Positions 43,880-57,725 are shown, counted from the first letter of the stretch. The stretch is DNA of 64,000 nucleotides from Parelaphostrongylus tenuis (GCA_019055375.1 JAHQIW010007140.1:248001-312000), one strand, 5' to 3'. Program-made: numbers and translations. The notes: generated from the letters alone by a model not told the origin.

Positions 43880-46800
43880 CATTAATCAGTGAATTTCTTC
43901 AAATTAATAAAACTCAATTCATGAACCCTTGACTGTCTTAAATGAGCACTTTTCTTTCCGGCTTCTGAAGATTGAGATGTTTTCAAGTTCCCAATAACTG
44001 ACTATGAAGGAAGCTTTCTCGTTTGGAATAATTAATCCAAAACGTCAAGTCTGTGTCAAACATAATTTCGATTCCTTTTTGACTCATTTAAATTCAACCA
44101 AGACGACCAAGGTTTCGCCCAAACATGGTTCTGATTGTCATGTGACAAACTTCTCCTTCACTCAAAAGTCATCATAGATTTTGCTTTTGCGTCTGATGTT
44201 TCCCTGAAATTGTACCTTCTCGGATTTGAAGCTTTCCATTTAGGTTTTGTTCATGCACACATAAATAGGTCGACCCGCTTTGTCGAACTATTCGTTGAAT
44301 ATTCAATTTATATTCCGCACGTTTTCTTGTCCTTCTATGATATATGTGGAAATGGAAGAATGCGAGCGAATCGTTCACTCCAGTGCAGATCCTCTCATAT
44401 TTCTTTGACGCCCATCTATGAAAAGTGCTGAATTCAGGAAGTCAATTGGGAAATAAAGGAAATTTGGAGTGCTCTCCAAGACGCTTTTAGTAAATCTGTT
44501 ATACGGTATATTCTAGTCTCTCTAGTTTTTCGCCCATACAGTACAGCCTAGGATATCGTTCCTCGCCACACATTTATGAAAAGAAAAAGCAGAAAGCAAC
44601 TACTTTTCCATGTGGATTCGCTAATTTCCTTCTCAAGCACTCTCTATCGTTTGGACTCCCATTAGACCAACCTTAAACACCTTCAGCAGTACCGGTATGA
44701 TAATCGCCCTTGAGTCTGCGATAAGGAATTTGATACAGTCTCAGTTTTCTTCTAGTGGAATTATTTGATATAATGTTTATTTTCTTTTATTTTTGACAGC
44801 ATGAGGAACTAACCCTTATGCGGAAGAAAACTGCATTTGAACTACTGGCTGTAACGAAGCTCGAGCAAAATGCATACAACATAAAACGTTTATGCAAGGG
44901 AAGGACCCATGTCAACTCATCACAATACAGAACCAAATAATTACACCAAAACAAATCCAAAGTAGATATCATTGAATGGGAAACTCTTCACAAATCAAAT
45001 TCAAATCAGTGATATGTTTGAAAGATACGAAATGTTGCGAGCAGAAAAAACAATCTAGTGAGCAGCGATTTGTACTCAGTATGTTCGACAAATCCTGATG
45101 TCATCCTTGCAGTGGTCAATCAAAGTATAATCATACATACATAGTAGATGGCTTAAAACAAACCTATCCAACAAGAAATAATTCAATTTACATACGTCAA
45201 TGTATAACTGAGATGTTCTGATGAACCGGCTGGTGCTACTCTTTTTTGGATTTACACATTTTCATGAGAATTTAGAGACTTTAGATTGGAAGCACTGTCG
45301 TCGGAGATTTTCTAAGAACGCTAGCGCATAAGCTTGACATAAAACGAAGCCCTCGCTCACCACCAGGTACATACGAGAGTACAAACCTGAATTTAGCGAT
45401 TGCATTCAGTCGCATAATTATTGGTAATCATGCGATTCAGATTGCCAGTATCATAAATAAAACAGTAGAAACTTCTATCGTAAGAAGTTTGAAGTGTTTA
45501 ATTCAAAACTATTCAACTCTCTTAAAGGGAAATTTGAATTACAGAACTGACAGTTTCATTACTTTAGTGATTTGTCTATCTAGATGGCTGCATAGTGTCA
45601 TGTTCACCAAGACACTCTCCCAACAAGTTACCTCGAAATCTAAATTTTTTCATGCACATTGGAAGCTCATCAGATATCAAATCAAGCACAAAGTGAACGA
45701 TTATGCTCATATTTGAATGCTGTGGTTGAATTTTTCATTTCTCCACGAAGCAGCTTTACTTACAATTTTGGAAGGTGGAAAACCGTTCAATCCATTTGAG
45801 AGAGTGCAAGTAGACTGCTTGTTTTAAAACGTCCTTGTTAGACAGAAAAAACCAAAATGACATGACATTTTACTACTGTTAGTGGAACTTCTCAAGAAAT
45901 CTAGGAGATTTCAGAATAAATTTACCTTAATTCAAGAACACGAATTAAAGAAGTAGGATCGTTCAAGAGTGTACATTATTGTAGCTAAACTCAAATCAGA
46001 AACTTTTAATAGTCCCTAGAAAATCGATTTTATGATCGATTCAACTGAAAAACATGATGCAGTGTCAAGAGGGTTGAAACGTTACGCCTGTATCGATGGT
46101 TCGACAACCAACATGGGTCAGGCATTCTATGAATATTAATCCAAAGTTTATTTATTTATTCTAATGTAGAGAAATATAATCTACTCAGCCTGTGATACCT
46201 GTATGCTACTGTGATGTAAATTAAATTATCCAGCGAATTTGAGAATGATTAACACCATGAACTCGACCTTTCTCATATTAAAATCATTCTAAAGAAGTTT
46301 GAAAAATACTGCATACTTACCGGATAGCGATACTGAAAGCCAGCCAAGAACAACGTCTTTTACGAATAAGTCAACAGGGTAGCTATTATTAGTTCAATTT
46401 ATCTCGCTCTTGAGTGAAGCGAAACACATTGTGCTCATTAATCATCAGGTCATCTCAATCAATCTTCACCGAAATACTAACAAAACAAACAACAAGAAAA
46501 TTTTAAAGATGCTTGAATGGATCAAAATCTCATTCTGAGAGATCAGTACTAAGCGAGAAAATTCTAGAACATTAAAACGACTTTTTCAAGTCCTGTACTA
46601 TCGCGCCATTCAAATTACCAGTATATTGTTCAAATATCCCCAAAACAAATAAGTCGTACCTTGCATCTTCTATAATTGTCGACAAAGTCAGTCTGAGGAA
46701 AACTACTATTTGACGTATATTATATGAGCTTTTTAAAGTTTATTTTTGGAACAAAGACCATATAGTGATAATCCAATCTTCCGTTTTCACAACTGCCTCT

Positions 46801-48900
46801 GGCTTGATACCAGCTTCCAAATTTCACAAAAAAGGGCTCTCTTGTAATTTAGGAGTTCTCCATCAATTTTCGGAGAGTAGTAGTAGTTGGTAAACGAAAT
46901 TTCTACATTTGGAAAAATAAAGGAAGTAGTTACAGATTCGAATTAAAATAGCAAGGCGGATATGGAAAACTTTCCGGGTCTAGAACTTGAAAGTTATTGG
47001 TAGTGTGAACAGGACCAACAACATGCTAAAGCTTCTATGGATGGTATCTACCTTATTTGCTGTACCGGACGAAAATTTTCTTGAGTCAGGATAAATCACG
47101 CTGCGACGATTACATAAAGAACATTCTTCAGACAGTAAAGTCATTTCCCATACGTAACTTGACTGACAAGGTTTTCTTCAGGTAGAGCGATGCTTGGAGG
47201 AATCTGTGCTGTTCTGATTTCTATATAAAACTAAAAAAAAAACAAAATGCCAAAAATTTTCGTCCTTTCCAAACTTCACGATTCGAATTTTCCACATTTT
47301 ACCTATAACTAAGGTTAAGTTTATTCAAATTAAGAAGTTCAAAACAAACACAATAAGGCACGACTAAGGCCACATAGTAGTTCATGGTAGTAAAAATGTG
47401 TCTTAGCAATAAGGTTATTTCGTCGGCAATATTTTGACAACGCACTTCGTTTGATATTTCATTCAATGTAAAGCGAACAATGTGAACGGCAAGTTTATAG
47501 GCCAAACTCGCCACTACGGCCTTGGATAACATTTGATCACTGCAGATGCCAGCCTAATTCTACATGTTATCAATCTCTGTAAAAAGGAGCTGTTGTATTA
47601 TTACACGTGACGAATTTAGCATGGTCGGGAATCCCAAAAAATTGAGCGCCTTCTTTTGTACAAGCATAGAGTCTTTAGAATTTTCGTTCGAAACAAAACG
47701 ATGGTAAATCTGCTTTCCAAAAAGGCGATTTCCGCAAATACAAGGAAAGTGCTCCAGCAGTTCACCGTCATTTACTATGCTATTGCTGATTGACGAGATA
47801 CGATGTAAAGGGTCAAGCCCTTCCCTCCAGTAGGGCTATGTTAACAAGCCTGACATTCCAAACAAAATTCTTGCTAGAAGTAAATCAAAGCCATGCCAGA
47901 CCCTGGCGAGTAAGTATGGTACTACTTCGTCAATGAGAGTGACAATAAGGGATTTATAGGAAACTTTGTAGAAAAGATATTTTTCTGCTAAAGTTATGAA
48001 AATGTCTGAGTTGACTGCATATCAATTTGAACTAGTCAGGCTCCGAAAAGTAGATGGCGGAAAAATTAGCTAATATTATATTGAATGAAATTTGCTGTTA
48101 ACACCTTGTCCCTGCTCATAAAAAGAGCAGTGAATTTATGGAAAGCGTCTAACGCTTTTACATAATCAGTGCCTATTGAATAGTTTGATCACCTGACAGG
48201 GAAGGAAGGACCTTTTCCTGGCGCTGTCTCGAGTCAATCGATGAGAGTACAGATGAAATAGGTATCAAAAAAAGTGCTCTTTCAAAAAAGCATACAATTT
48301 TCCACCATCATTGAAAGACTTAGGAACATGCTGCCCTATCGATAATTAAAGATTCCATGAGCTGAGTTAAAAAATTCACTTAAACGCCCTTTTGATGAAA
48401 ATTTCGCAGGAAATTAAAACTTCCAAGGAAAAATTGAACGTGGGCACAGAAAATGACACATTTATGGACAATGCAGTGTTCTCCTAATGAGAATTTGCTT
48501 TTTTATGGGCTTCAACGATTCTTAAAATGAGTTAGCGATAAAATGACATGAAAAAGAATTTTATCGGGATAACGACTATAGCAGTATATTTGTAATTTCC
48601 TGATAAAGAATTTAGATCTCGCTGATTTCGTGAAATCGATGAAGTTCAATGAGAACTGCGATATGCTGATTTCAGTTTGAAAGGCTAAACTATTTTCTCA
48701 TGCTTTGCAATCAGTGCATGCGTGTAATGAAATTAGGAGGGTGCGAATTCCGTCATTTAAACAGCTGTTTAGACAAATTCTATTAAGGTGGTGATATGCT
48801 GCAGGAGAAAATAAGTTGAAAATTTAAGTTATGTAGTAAGTAACGAATAGCCTTTTAAAAGATATTCGTCATGTACAAAAATCAAGGTCCACAGTTATAT
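43880..48900. other. Long AT-rich stretch without recognisable genes
   Basis: Frames reach at most 98 codons (44135-44431) and none has a recognised domain or good flanking splice sites. An A-rich tract lies at 47230-47245. I see no SINE core or transposase motif here. Confidence 0.35.
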
Positions 48901-48904
48901 AAGA

Positions 48905-49185
48905 GGTACGCGTGTAGCCTAGCGGTTGGAGACGTTTCGCAGTACAGACGTGGGTGCTGGTTCCATCTCATACTCCAATCTTGCCAAACACTCCGTTCTA
49001 TAGGAGCGCTAAATTTGTACCGGACTATGTAGGGGGTAGGATATAGCAGCCTGACTTAGTACTTAAGCCAAGGCAAGTCAATGTTTAGAGCAGATGTGCA
49101 TTTAATCACCTCTAACGACGCCTAATGAAGTCAAATGCATGACACATTCCTCGGAGACTGATCAACGCCGTAAGCTTTATGCATT
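48905..49185 (+). repeat. tRNA-derived SINE, family 1, full length
   Basis: The head 'gtacgcgtgtagcctagcgg' with 'ttggagacgtttcgcag' contains the A box, and 'gtgctggttccatctc' the B box. The body 'gtaccggactatgtaggggg' follows. The 3' domain 'atttaatcacctctaacgac', 'gcctaatgaagtcaaatgca' and 'gagactgatcaacgccg' is the reference for this family. No flanking target duplication was identified with certainty. Confidence 0.8.
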
Positions 49186-49682
49186 TCATCCTTTATGCAG
49201 ACACACAAACCACAATCCAGTCATTTTCACTCGCTCTATCTCGAACTACAATTTAAGAATGGAAGATAAAGAAATTAGCTTCCCTCAAACTACTTCAACC
49301 GGTTGAAGTCCGTCATTATGACAACAAATCTAAAATTTCCATACGCCTCAATTTTCTCAAAGAATTAATTGAAGATTGATCTTACCTATCAAAGAATGTT
49401 GAAAACTACTGCATCTAAACTTGATTCCAGGAAAACTACAAGATTTACAACAATGACAATTACTTTATGGATATATAGTTCGCAGTGGCATCTTATGGAA
49501 TATGTGATTTTACCACCGCGTGTGTAAATGACTCGAATAATCCGACCATGTCAGGTCGTTCAATTCAAAAAACTCCTAAACTGCCGGACTGCAAACCGAT
49601 GTTACGTAAAACTACCGAGTTTTAAGAAAAGCTTGTGATTCCTAGCTAAACAGAAAAATCATTATCATCTTGGAGTTGTAGA

Positions 49683-49965
49683 AAGTAGTGGTCAGAGGCG
49701 CCCTGCACTACGTACGCAGTCTTTAGTTTGACTTGCGCACTCGGCTTATCAAGCCTTCCAATCTCATCGAGGGTTGCTGAGTTAGTATCAGCTTATTCAC
49801 AGGGTATAACAACATTGACTTGATACATCAGTGATCCACCCACCACAAGTCATTGTATAGACCAAATTTCCATACAGTCACCTCGGACGATGCTTGATGA
49901 AGTCGATTACAAGGCGCTTCCTCCTGGTCTTCATCAACGCCGAGACCTTTTATGGCGAGTTGAGT
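49683..49965 (+). repeat. tRNA-derived SINE, family 1
   Basis: The head region 'agtggtcagaggcgccctgc' is degraded. The body and 3' domain 'acagtcacctcggacgatgc', 'ttgatgaagtcgattaca' and 'cttcatcaacgccgagacc' are clear. Confidence 0.65.
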
Positions 49966-50193
49966 TCATTTAAGTCCAGTAGAGGGCATAATTAAGAGTT
50001 CCATTTCCATGAATAACCAAACTATTTGGCTTCTTTTATAGAGAATTGAGGAAAACCCAATACTTGAACGTTTGATAGATATAGGCGCTTGCAAAATAAA
50101 TTGCTGAAGGCTTGGTTGCTGGGGCGTCAATACACTATATTATATTCAACAATTAACAAAGCGTGGATTACTGCTGTTACTTAGCAAAGTGCT

Positions 50194-50556
50194 TTGCGAG
50201 ATAGACGTATAAATTATGAAAAGCGTGGTTTTAAGACTTCAGCAGTTTTGCGTCATGCTATGCTTCCGCAGCACGAAATCCTCAAAAGAGCAAACCCACA
50301 TCAACACATTTCCAACGAATTCCCATCGCATAAAAAAAGAAGAAAAGCGCAATTATGCTCTTCCTCGGATGTCTACCGACGCCTTCGTTATTACACGACA
50401 AAGCAATGTTCCAGAAGGAAAAAAAAATCAAATTTTGTTATGCCACAATTTCATCAAAATTGGGAAACTGGTTTTCGAAAAAACATACTGGCTGCCATAT
50501 TTCTAGATATTTTTAATTTGAGTTATCAAATTTCAGCTTCAAAATGGTTCTCATAA
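50194..50556 (+). other. Overlapping open frames, possible coding
   Basis: Two plus-strand frames of 120 and 96 codons overlap here. The 96-codon frame begins with ATG at 50216 after 'cgtataaatt' (MKSVVLRLQQFCVMLCF...). It continues as a Lys/Ser/Thr-rich stretch (RIKKEEKRNYALPRMSTDAF). The 120-codon frame is very basic. Neither shows a domain; at most one can be real. Confidence 0.25.
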
Positions 50557-50559
50557 AAA

Positions 50560-53300
50560 TCAAGTCGCTAAAAAATCAAGTGAGATAGGAGGAACGCCGT
50601 AAGGTTTGGGTTTCATAGGAATACCAAAGAAATTTCAAATCTTTTTTTTTTACTAAAAACCAGCTTTTACAACAAAAAGATTCAACTACTGGATTACATT
50701 AAAAAATAATGAAATATCGCTCTAAAATTAATAGTCGAAACAATGGTACATAATATGCATGAATAGTTCCAAGTCAAATTAGAACACTAAACGACAAGAA
50801 ATTTCTTGAAGACCTAAGATACGCTTGATCCCAAAGTTGCATTAAAATGAATAAATATCAGTAATAAATTTTTGTAGAAACTCGTACACAACATAACGTC
50901 ATTTCTACTTCTTACACATGGAAAATTCTCACAAACCAGCCACGTGCCATTTGGAAACCGCTATTTTTCACCTCTACTTATCTACTAACTACACCCAGCC
51001 ATTCAGCTAGCTACGGTCAGCATCACGTCATAGCCAAGCAAGCTCAGACCACTAATCCAACTTCAAATCCAGTTCAAATATTTTTTTACGGTTGACAGTG
51101 CTGACAATATCATATGCAAAGACTGGTCGTGAACAAAATTTATTATTTTTGTGAATGCCTAAGGAAAATTCGCCATCTCGAATCAAACCACGAGTTATTG
51201 ACAATCCGACTTCACAAACAATTATAGATGTGATTCGATTCTATTAATAAGATTAAGTATCAAAAAGCACTCACCATACGAGTGAAAAGGCTTGGAAAAC
51301 GGCAGCAATGAATGTGAACAAGGTGCTTTGCAACTGAAAACATCATATATCGTCAATGATCCATTTGACTTTGGTAAAATTAATGATTTTTGACCGGTTC
51401 CCAGTTTCCAAATCCCAGGGTACATCTTCGTTGTAATCACGCCTAAAATCGTGAATGGCTAGTATTTGGTGATGTGAGGGCGGTTGTTTTCGACATTTAT
51501 GCTCATGGCAATTTGACAGCCACAATTCCCGACGGACATGTGAACTCTTAGTCTCTCGTCCAAGTCTTTGAAATAATCCGCAACGAAAACATAGCCACCC
51601 CCATTATCTGAATTAATTTTTTTTTTGTGTCATTGAAAATTATACTATGTAAATGTTACAAGAAGTAACACAGACGATTATGATGCAAATTTTACATACC
51701 ACTCACTCGTTCAAATAAAGAATAATCAGTATTTCAGTCGATCTTTATGAATAACAGGCTTTGAAACAAGAATGTTTCGGTGGGGTTTTAACTTATCACG
51801 AGTGTTAGGCATTTGTAGGCCTCATAATTTTCCGGAACGGTTCATCTCACAACCATGACTTAAGGCTGTTCATGCATGCGAAACTTCAATATAATAGAAT
51901 GTTTACTTATATGGAGAAATAACTCAAATCAAAGAGTACGACATTATCGAGCGGAAGTCTACCCGAGAGTAGTCTAAAAAAAACCCAACTATAGATTGGC
52001 AAACCTATTTTGAATACGCATGGTTACCCAATTTATACCAACGATCAGATGTTCTGCGCGGCCACTAGAGGACTCCAGGGAAATGCTTATCCAACGAGTT
52101 TAACGAAGAGTGAGTTCCAAATCGTACACTTCACTGACATAGGTCATCAACTATTCAGACTATGATCACACCCACTTTCGAAATGTTTGAACCATAAGAG
52201 CTCTGAGCGATAGAAGACGATTACTACGGGATTGAATTTCAGCAGATCAGTTACTGACTAAGAACGAGAATTGGCCATTCGTTCATGGAAACCAGATCGT
52301 TGTTTCCATAGTACTATTACCCTTCTGAGACAAACACCGAATATGACAAAGTCTTTTCAACGAAAGCGACCACATAAGCATAAGAAATTGCGCTGGCCTA
52401 ACATAACCTGAATTTCATAATTTGTTACACAAAGGCTGCCACCTGCTTCGTCCCTCGCCATAAAATCATAATCTCAGTAAAACGGGCTACTAAACTCCAG
52501 AAAATTCATGAAAAGATTGTGGGCCGACAGACACTGTACCGTCAAACTTGAGTGACGATTAGTGGTATTTCAATGCATTTTCAATGTAATCCGATCATTA
52601 AAAATCGAATATGTGTGATATGTTTGACCTTTGGTCACAAGAACTTAGAACATTGTATGACAATGAGCTGGGCGGGCACATAATCTCATGTTTCACATGA
52701 TTGGCGCAAAAAAATCAGTCTCTCTGAGAGTAGCGCCAGTTGTGCTTCATCGACAATGGGGCGGCGCCTAGCGAGACGGGTCCCATGGTTCGCACCCTTG
52801 CAGGCAGCTTCATCTTTCGTTCGACGTTGTCTCGTAAAACGACGTCTGTTCCCCATTCTCACGACTTGTAGTTTCTACAAGAAAGCATTTTATAGAAAGC
52901 TTTTTAACTGTCGGCTTGCATCTTATTTCTGCTTTGAACCTCTTATTTCGTGACGAATAACGATATTGCTTGTTTGGCCGCAATTTAATTAGGCATGGAT
53001 ACGATTACTCGCATCACACCCTGAGCATAACCAAATAAACGGCAAACAGAAGGACCAAAATGTTATTCCAAAAACAGCCATGCTGCCTCGTTGCTATGAC
53101 GGAGTAATCACGCAGTCTAATGAAAAAATTTACAAGTGGCATGGAGTTGCCACAGAAAATCGAGCTTTGAAGTGATTGCTCATAAAAACATTTGAGATTC
53201 CTGCTCACCGTTTTCGACATTCTTCTTGTATTGTTCGTTCTTTTCTCGTTCTTTGAACTCAAGATAACCATGAGCAATTCCATCAGATAGAATTTATTGC
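50560..53300. other. No gene recognised
   Basis: AT-rich non-coding sequence. The frames at 51222-51525 (-) and 52756-52953 (+) are short and unlinked. The stretch just upstream of the calmodulin-like gene (53014-53313) has a 99-codon minus-strand frame that is probably fortuitous. Confidence 0.3.
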
Positions 53301-53319
53301 AGACTGCGAACAATCTGGC

Positions 53320-55678
53320 ATGTCGTCAGATCCAAGGCGTATCTCCCTGTTTAATCGATGGCAACAGAAACAAACAGACGTACCCACCGGACTAGAAGGA
53401 ATCAACGAAGAAGAACTGATCGAATACAAGGAAGCCTTTCGACTATTCGACAAGGTTAGCTCAAGCTTTTAAGGTGCTGATAAACCAAGAGGCAATGAAC
53501 AGCTCTTGTGCGTGATTCTATAGCGGTTAACGTAAATCACACTACTATACTGCCTCGTGTAGTAGTAGTCTTTTAGCTAATGAAAAAAGTCAAAGACCAC
53601 TTCTTTTCATTACTAATGAAGACTGATGGAAACAGGTACGGAATCTGAATGCATGGTCAACTGGTAACATAATGTTGAACGAATTTCAGGACGGAAACGG
53701 CTCTATCTCTTCAAAAGAACTGGGCGTTGCTATGAGGTCACTTGGACAAAATCCTACAGAACAGGAACTTCTTGATATGGTAAACGAGGTAGATATTGAT
53801 GGCAGCGGCACCATTGACTTCCCTGAATTTTGCCAAATGATGAAGAGAATGAATAAGGTTAGATTGAATTATCCTAGAAAATTATCTTTGAGCTGCCCCG
53901 AAACGTAATTATGTGCAATTTCCGCACCACAAAACAATCGCGAGTAACTAAATACCTTTGCTGTAGAATCATTTCCCTATAGTATGCTATTTCATAAATA
54001 CCTTTCTATTCTACCGATCATATACTTGATCAAACTATAGGCTGTACCATCCCTTTTTGAAGCATTTTACGACTCTCGTGTAGATCGTGCCATCGGGAAG
54101 CACCCTACTAGAGGTAAACGGAAATTAACACAAACTTCTTCCTCGTTAAGAAGTATTTGATATCAGAACCATAATAGAAAACAATGCGTTAGCAAACGAT
54201 GTCGATGAAACCCACTCTAATCTAAACAGGATTCCGTTCAGCTAACAAACGTCGCTATCTCTTTTCCAGGAGAATGACAGCGAAATGATCCGGGAAGCAT
54301 TTCGCGTCTTCGATCGTGATGGTAACGGGTACATAACAGCAGAAGAATTCCGCTACTTTATGACGCATATGGGCGAGCAATTTAGTGATCAGGAGGTTGA
54401 CGAAATCATTGCCGAAGTTGACATAGACGGTGATGGACAGGTGATTCACAAAAAAATCTTTCGTCTAATATAAAGCGTAAAAAAACACGAAGTGTCTGAA
54501 GAACGAGGCGAAGTTAATTGATCAGTGATCTAGCTAAGGCAACCGCGTCATATAACTGGGTAAGAAACCATTATTTAAGACTTCCTCATAGATCAGTCTA
54601 GATTTCATGAAATCCCACAAAACTGTCAATACAAACATGTAAGCTTCGCAATCATTTCGATAAATTGAAGCAAACAACAGTAACTTATTCTCGTTCTTGG
54701 AACAGCTGTTGGGAAGTTGCTGTCATAGCAGTCGCGTTCGACGATTAGGACCCTTGCGCTGATCATTTGAAAATCAACCGAACATTCGCACTACTATTGA
54801 CAATTTCGCTAGTAAAAAAATGTGATAGCTAATGCATAGAATCAGTACTATGGGGAAAAGAGACAACCACTACGGCTTTTCTGACGAATATTCGTATCAA
54901 GAAATTAGCGTTGTTTTGACGGCAAAAGATCGAGAAAGGGCTCGTTTTGAAACAAGAAAACAACCACAACGAAAGAGTGTCATTGCTCTGGGGAATTCGC
55001 TTCATCAGCCTGTCGACTGAAATTGCCCTGCAATTGAAACCGTTGTTTTGAAACCTCGATAGAAGCGACATAGAAGGGATGTCATCTCATTTTAGTTAGA
55101 ACTGAGAGTAAAACAATCTAATTTGGAAAATACTCTCATTTCAGCAAAGTGCACGTAGCTGACACTTTACCGCGTGGACTTCGCTTTTTCTTTGTGTTTT
55201 CACATAACTAAATTTAATCTAATCGACTTACTAATCAAAATTTGACCGTGGTTAGTAAAAACGTTTATACAGACATTGGAAATCAAACTCATATAAATTC
55301 TCATTGCAGTGCCAAATCTAAAAAAAAACCATTAAGTTGGGTTTGTTGAGACTTCACCGCCTCCTTTCCACAAAGTACGCGCTTGACCTAATACATTTCT
55401 TACTTATTGGTATTAAGTTGATTGAAAAGAATTTCTCAATGAAGTTTCGGGGTAATTGCATTATGTATAGTGACTGGCTTCAAGGTTCTGGAGCACTGTC
55501 ATCCTCAAATTAGATTTTCCAGACTGGCAGCAGTTAGTAGTACGCATTAGCTGTACTCCCACGTGGAAATGTTCTTTATGACCCTGTCGAAAAAGGAACG
55601 CTCTCCCAATGTTCATTAACAACTAAAATATTTTAGATTGACTACGAGGAATTCGTGAAAATGATGACCATGCCATGA
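53320..55678 (+). CDS. Calmodulin-like four-EF-hand calcium-binding protein
   Basis: Exons are 53320-53454, 53690-53857, 54270-54440 and 55637-55678. All joins are in phase 0 with GT-AG ends (acceptors 'gaatttcag', 'cttttccag', 'atattttag'). The product is 171 aa. Residues 1-31 form a polar extension ([18 protein letters not shown]...) not found in calmodulin. The four loops are [12 protein letters not shown] (across the first intron), [24 protein letters not shown] and DIDGDGQIDYEE (across the last intron). All carry the acidic calcium ligands and the central Gly, so all four should bind calcium. The linker [18 protein letters not shown] and the end [10 protein letters not shown] are calmodulin-like. 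From memory it is closest to the Caenorhabditis cal-1/cal-2/cal-3 proteins rather than to calmodulin itself; which one is not settled. ATG 53320 is the first in frame after an acceptor-like 'tttattgcag' at 53301, which may be a splice or trans-splice site. The third intron is 1.2 kb. Confidence 0.93.
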
Positions 55679-55838
55679 ATCGAGCTACTATACTGCTTTT
55701 GAGTGCTGTCCACGGAATCTCAGCTTTGGCTTACCCACTTCTAGTTCATCGATTTCAACTCAAATCGCGGGTTTTTGCATATACTCTTATTCGTATACAT
55801 ATTATATGGTTTTAAATTGTCAAATGTGTACCGAAAGT

Positions 55839-55844
55839 AATAAA
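55839..55844 (+). other. Putative polyadenylation signal AATAAA
   Basis: Located 161 bases after the stop of the calmodulin-like gene, in AT-rich 3' sequence. Confidence 0.4.
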
Positions 55845-56255
55845 CGACGTATACAAAGTCGGAATCATCAATTTTGAACAAATCGCATACAGCACAGAGA
55901 TCATAGATATCCAAAGTATTTTTTCAAGTGCGCTAAGATAAATTAGGTGTAATTTACAAGTGTTACTCTCTTCCGAAAAATAGAAGATTTCTTACTAGAA
56001 ACTGTGCCCCGGGCTTACAAATACAGTATAAGATGCCACCTCTATTCATCACACTTGCCATAAATTCAGTAAACCATTCAACTTCTGTATATCAGCCGCC
56101 TTAGCCAGAAATTCAAATCTCTTCGCAGACACGGGCAAAAATACTAGAATAATTACTCCTTCTAACGGTTCTTCTACTTTTTCGCCACATTTTCTTCACC
56201 CATATTTCACTTGTTTCAAAGAAAGAAAAGGAGGAAAAACAGAAGTGTAACATTT

Positions 56256-56727
56256 CTAAAGAACACGTGAAAAATTGCACTTCTCCCCGAATTTCGACGA
56301 GCTTTTGACTAAGGAAGAGCATAAATACATGTCTACAAAGTTGACATAACATGACGTATGTGCAAAATAAACAAGTACACATAATGCTGTGCTTGCTTCA
56401 CATAGTAAACGAACCCAGAGTGAAGAGTAGAGTGTGGCAAATAGGGATGACATGTAGCAGACTGTGACCAATCGCCTTTGCTTAGATACTAAGTGTTGCA
56501 TATACGCTGATGGTCCCCAGAGAAAAGCGAAACTGAAAAAATTAAAACAGTTGGTCAGCTGCATGAAAAATTTCACTTGTAATTTTGACATTGTATCCAT
56601 GTATTTCGTTTCATTGTTCATCTTTTGTGCAATCATAAATTGTCCAGTGTATGGCATCGAATGCCATAATTTTCAAGATTATACCCCTTCTTTTTGGTTA
56701 CGCGGCCTCTCTGTTTCGTCTCCATGA
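56256..56727. other. Long overlapping open frames on both strands, coding status unclear
   Basis: A 133-codon minus-strand frame (56657-56256) is hydrophobic, and an 87-codon plus-strand frame (56464-56727) overlaps it. Within the latter, an ATG at 56599 opens a secreted-type start: MYFVSLFIFCAIINCPVYGI, then a short polar tail of 22 residues. Neither has splice or homology support. A small secreted peptide is possible but unproven. Confidence 0.22.
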
Positions 56728-57219
56728 CGAATGGAACACTGACGTGGCAAAGGAATGTGTATTTCAATGAACGCGATCAATCTTATGAATGTAACATTAC
56801 ATCAACCCCGTTCTCACTTTGAGAACAAAGTTTATTACTTTCGAATACGTATCTATGTTGAGCAAAAAGAACCAAAAGTTTATGAGGTTCACATCAAAAA
56901 AGTGTTCTTTCAGCTTTAGTCACAACTAAGAGTGTAATTTTCTGAGAACACTCATGTCCGTGTGGTCAAAAACTACTTCATGCGAGTATAAACCCCCCTT
57001 GTCAATGTAGTAAGTGACTAATTGCCAAAAAGGGCTTTCATGCAAACTTTCTTTTATATCTACTTCAAAGACAGCATCTAGCGTGTAGAAGTGCATCAGA
57101 AAATAGCAGTATGTCGACTTCTCAAGTTGGTGAACTCCAATAATCCTACCGAAATTTAAGATCAATACACTGCTGTTATGCCAAGTACTGAATTAATGAA
57201 TCTTCTCCGTATTTTCTGG

Positions 57220-57490
57220 GGCGCGTGTAGCTAGCTCACTGGTTAGAGAAATCCTGCGATACCGAAGTCATCATGATCGAATCTCGCATTTTGGACTCAA
57301 AGTATTTCATCCCTTTGAGATAGACTTATTGGGACCAATTTGTCTAGGAACATAGCAGCGATATGATATATTAATAGACCACCACAAGTTGTTGCAGAGA
57401 TCAGATATGCATTCAACCACCTCTAACGATGCTTGATGAAGTCGCATACATGCCACATTCTTCAGAAACTCATTAAACCCTGAGGGCTAT
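57220..57490 (+). repeat. tRNA-derived SINE, family 1, full length
   Basis: The head 'ggcgcgtgtagctagctcac' with 'tggttagagaaatcctgc' and B box 'atgatcgaatctcgc' is followed by the body. The 3' domain 'gcattcaaccacctctaacg' and 'atgcttgatgaagtcgcata' ends 'aactcattaaaccctgag'. Confidence 0.8.
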
Positions 57491-57725
57491 AACTTTTTCT
57501 ATCTTTTAATTAGAATTTCTACCATCATAAAAGCATTCAGTGAGAATTCCATTTCATTTGCGGCTAATGGTGAACTGCAGTATACATTATTGTGAAGCAA
57601 AACGTCAACGTTCCATCTCAATAATCCCGGGAAAGATATTCATGTGTGCTTTTATTGAAATTCTCAACAATGGCTTTCTGAAGCTATATGCCAAAATGGA
57701 AACAACCGAATGAGATGGTTTCTTG

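Noticed and set aside
52740..52800. tRNA-like sequence with 'ggttcgcaccc'
   Set aside because: The A-box and anticodon region is too short and the stems do not pair; at most a fragment of a SINE head.
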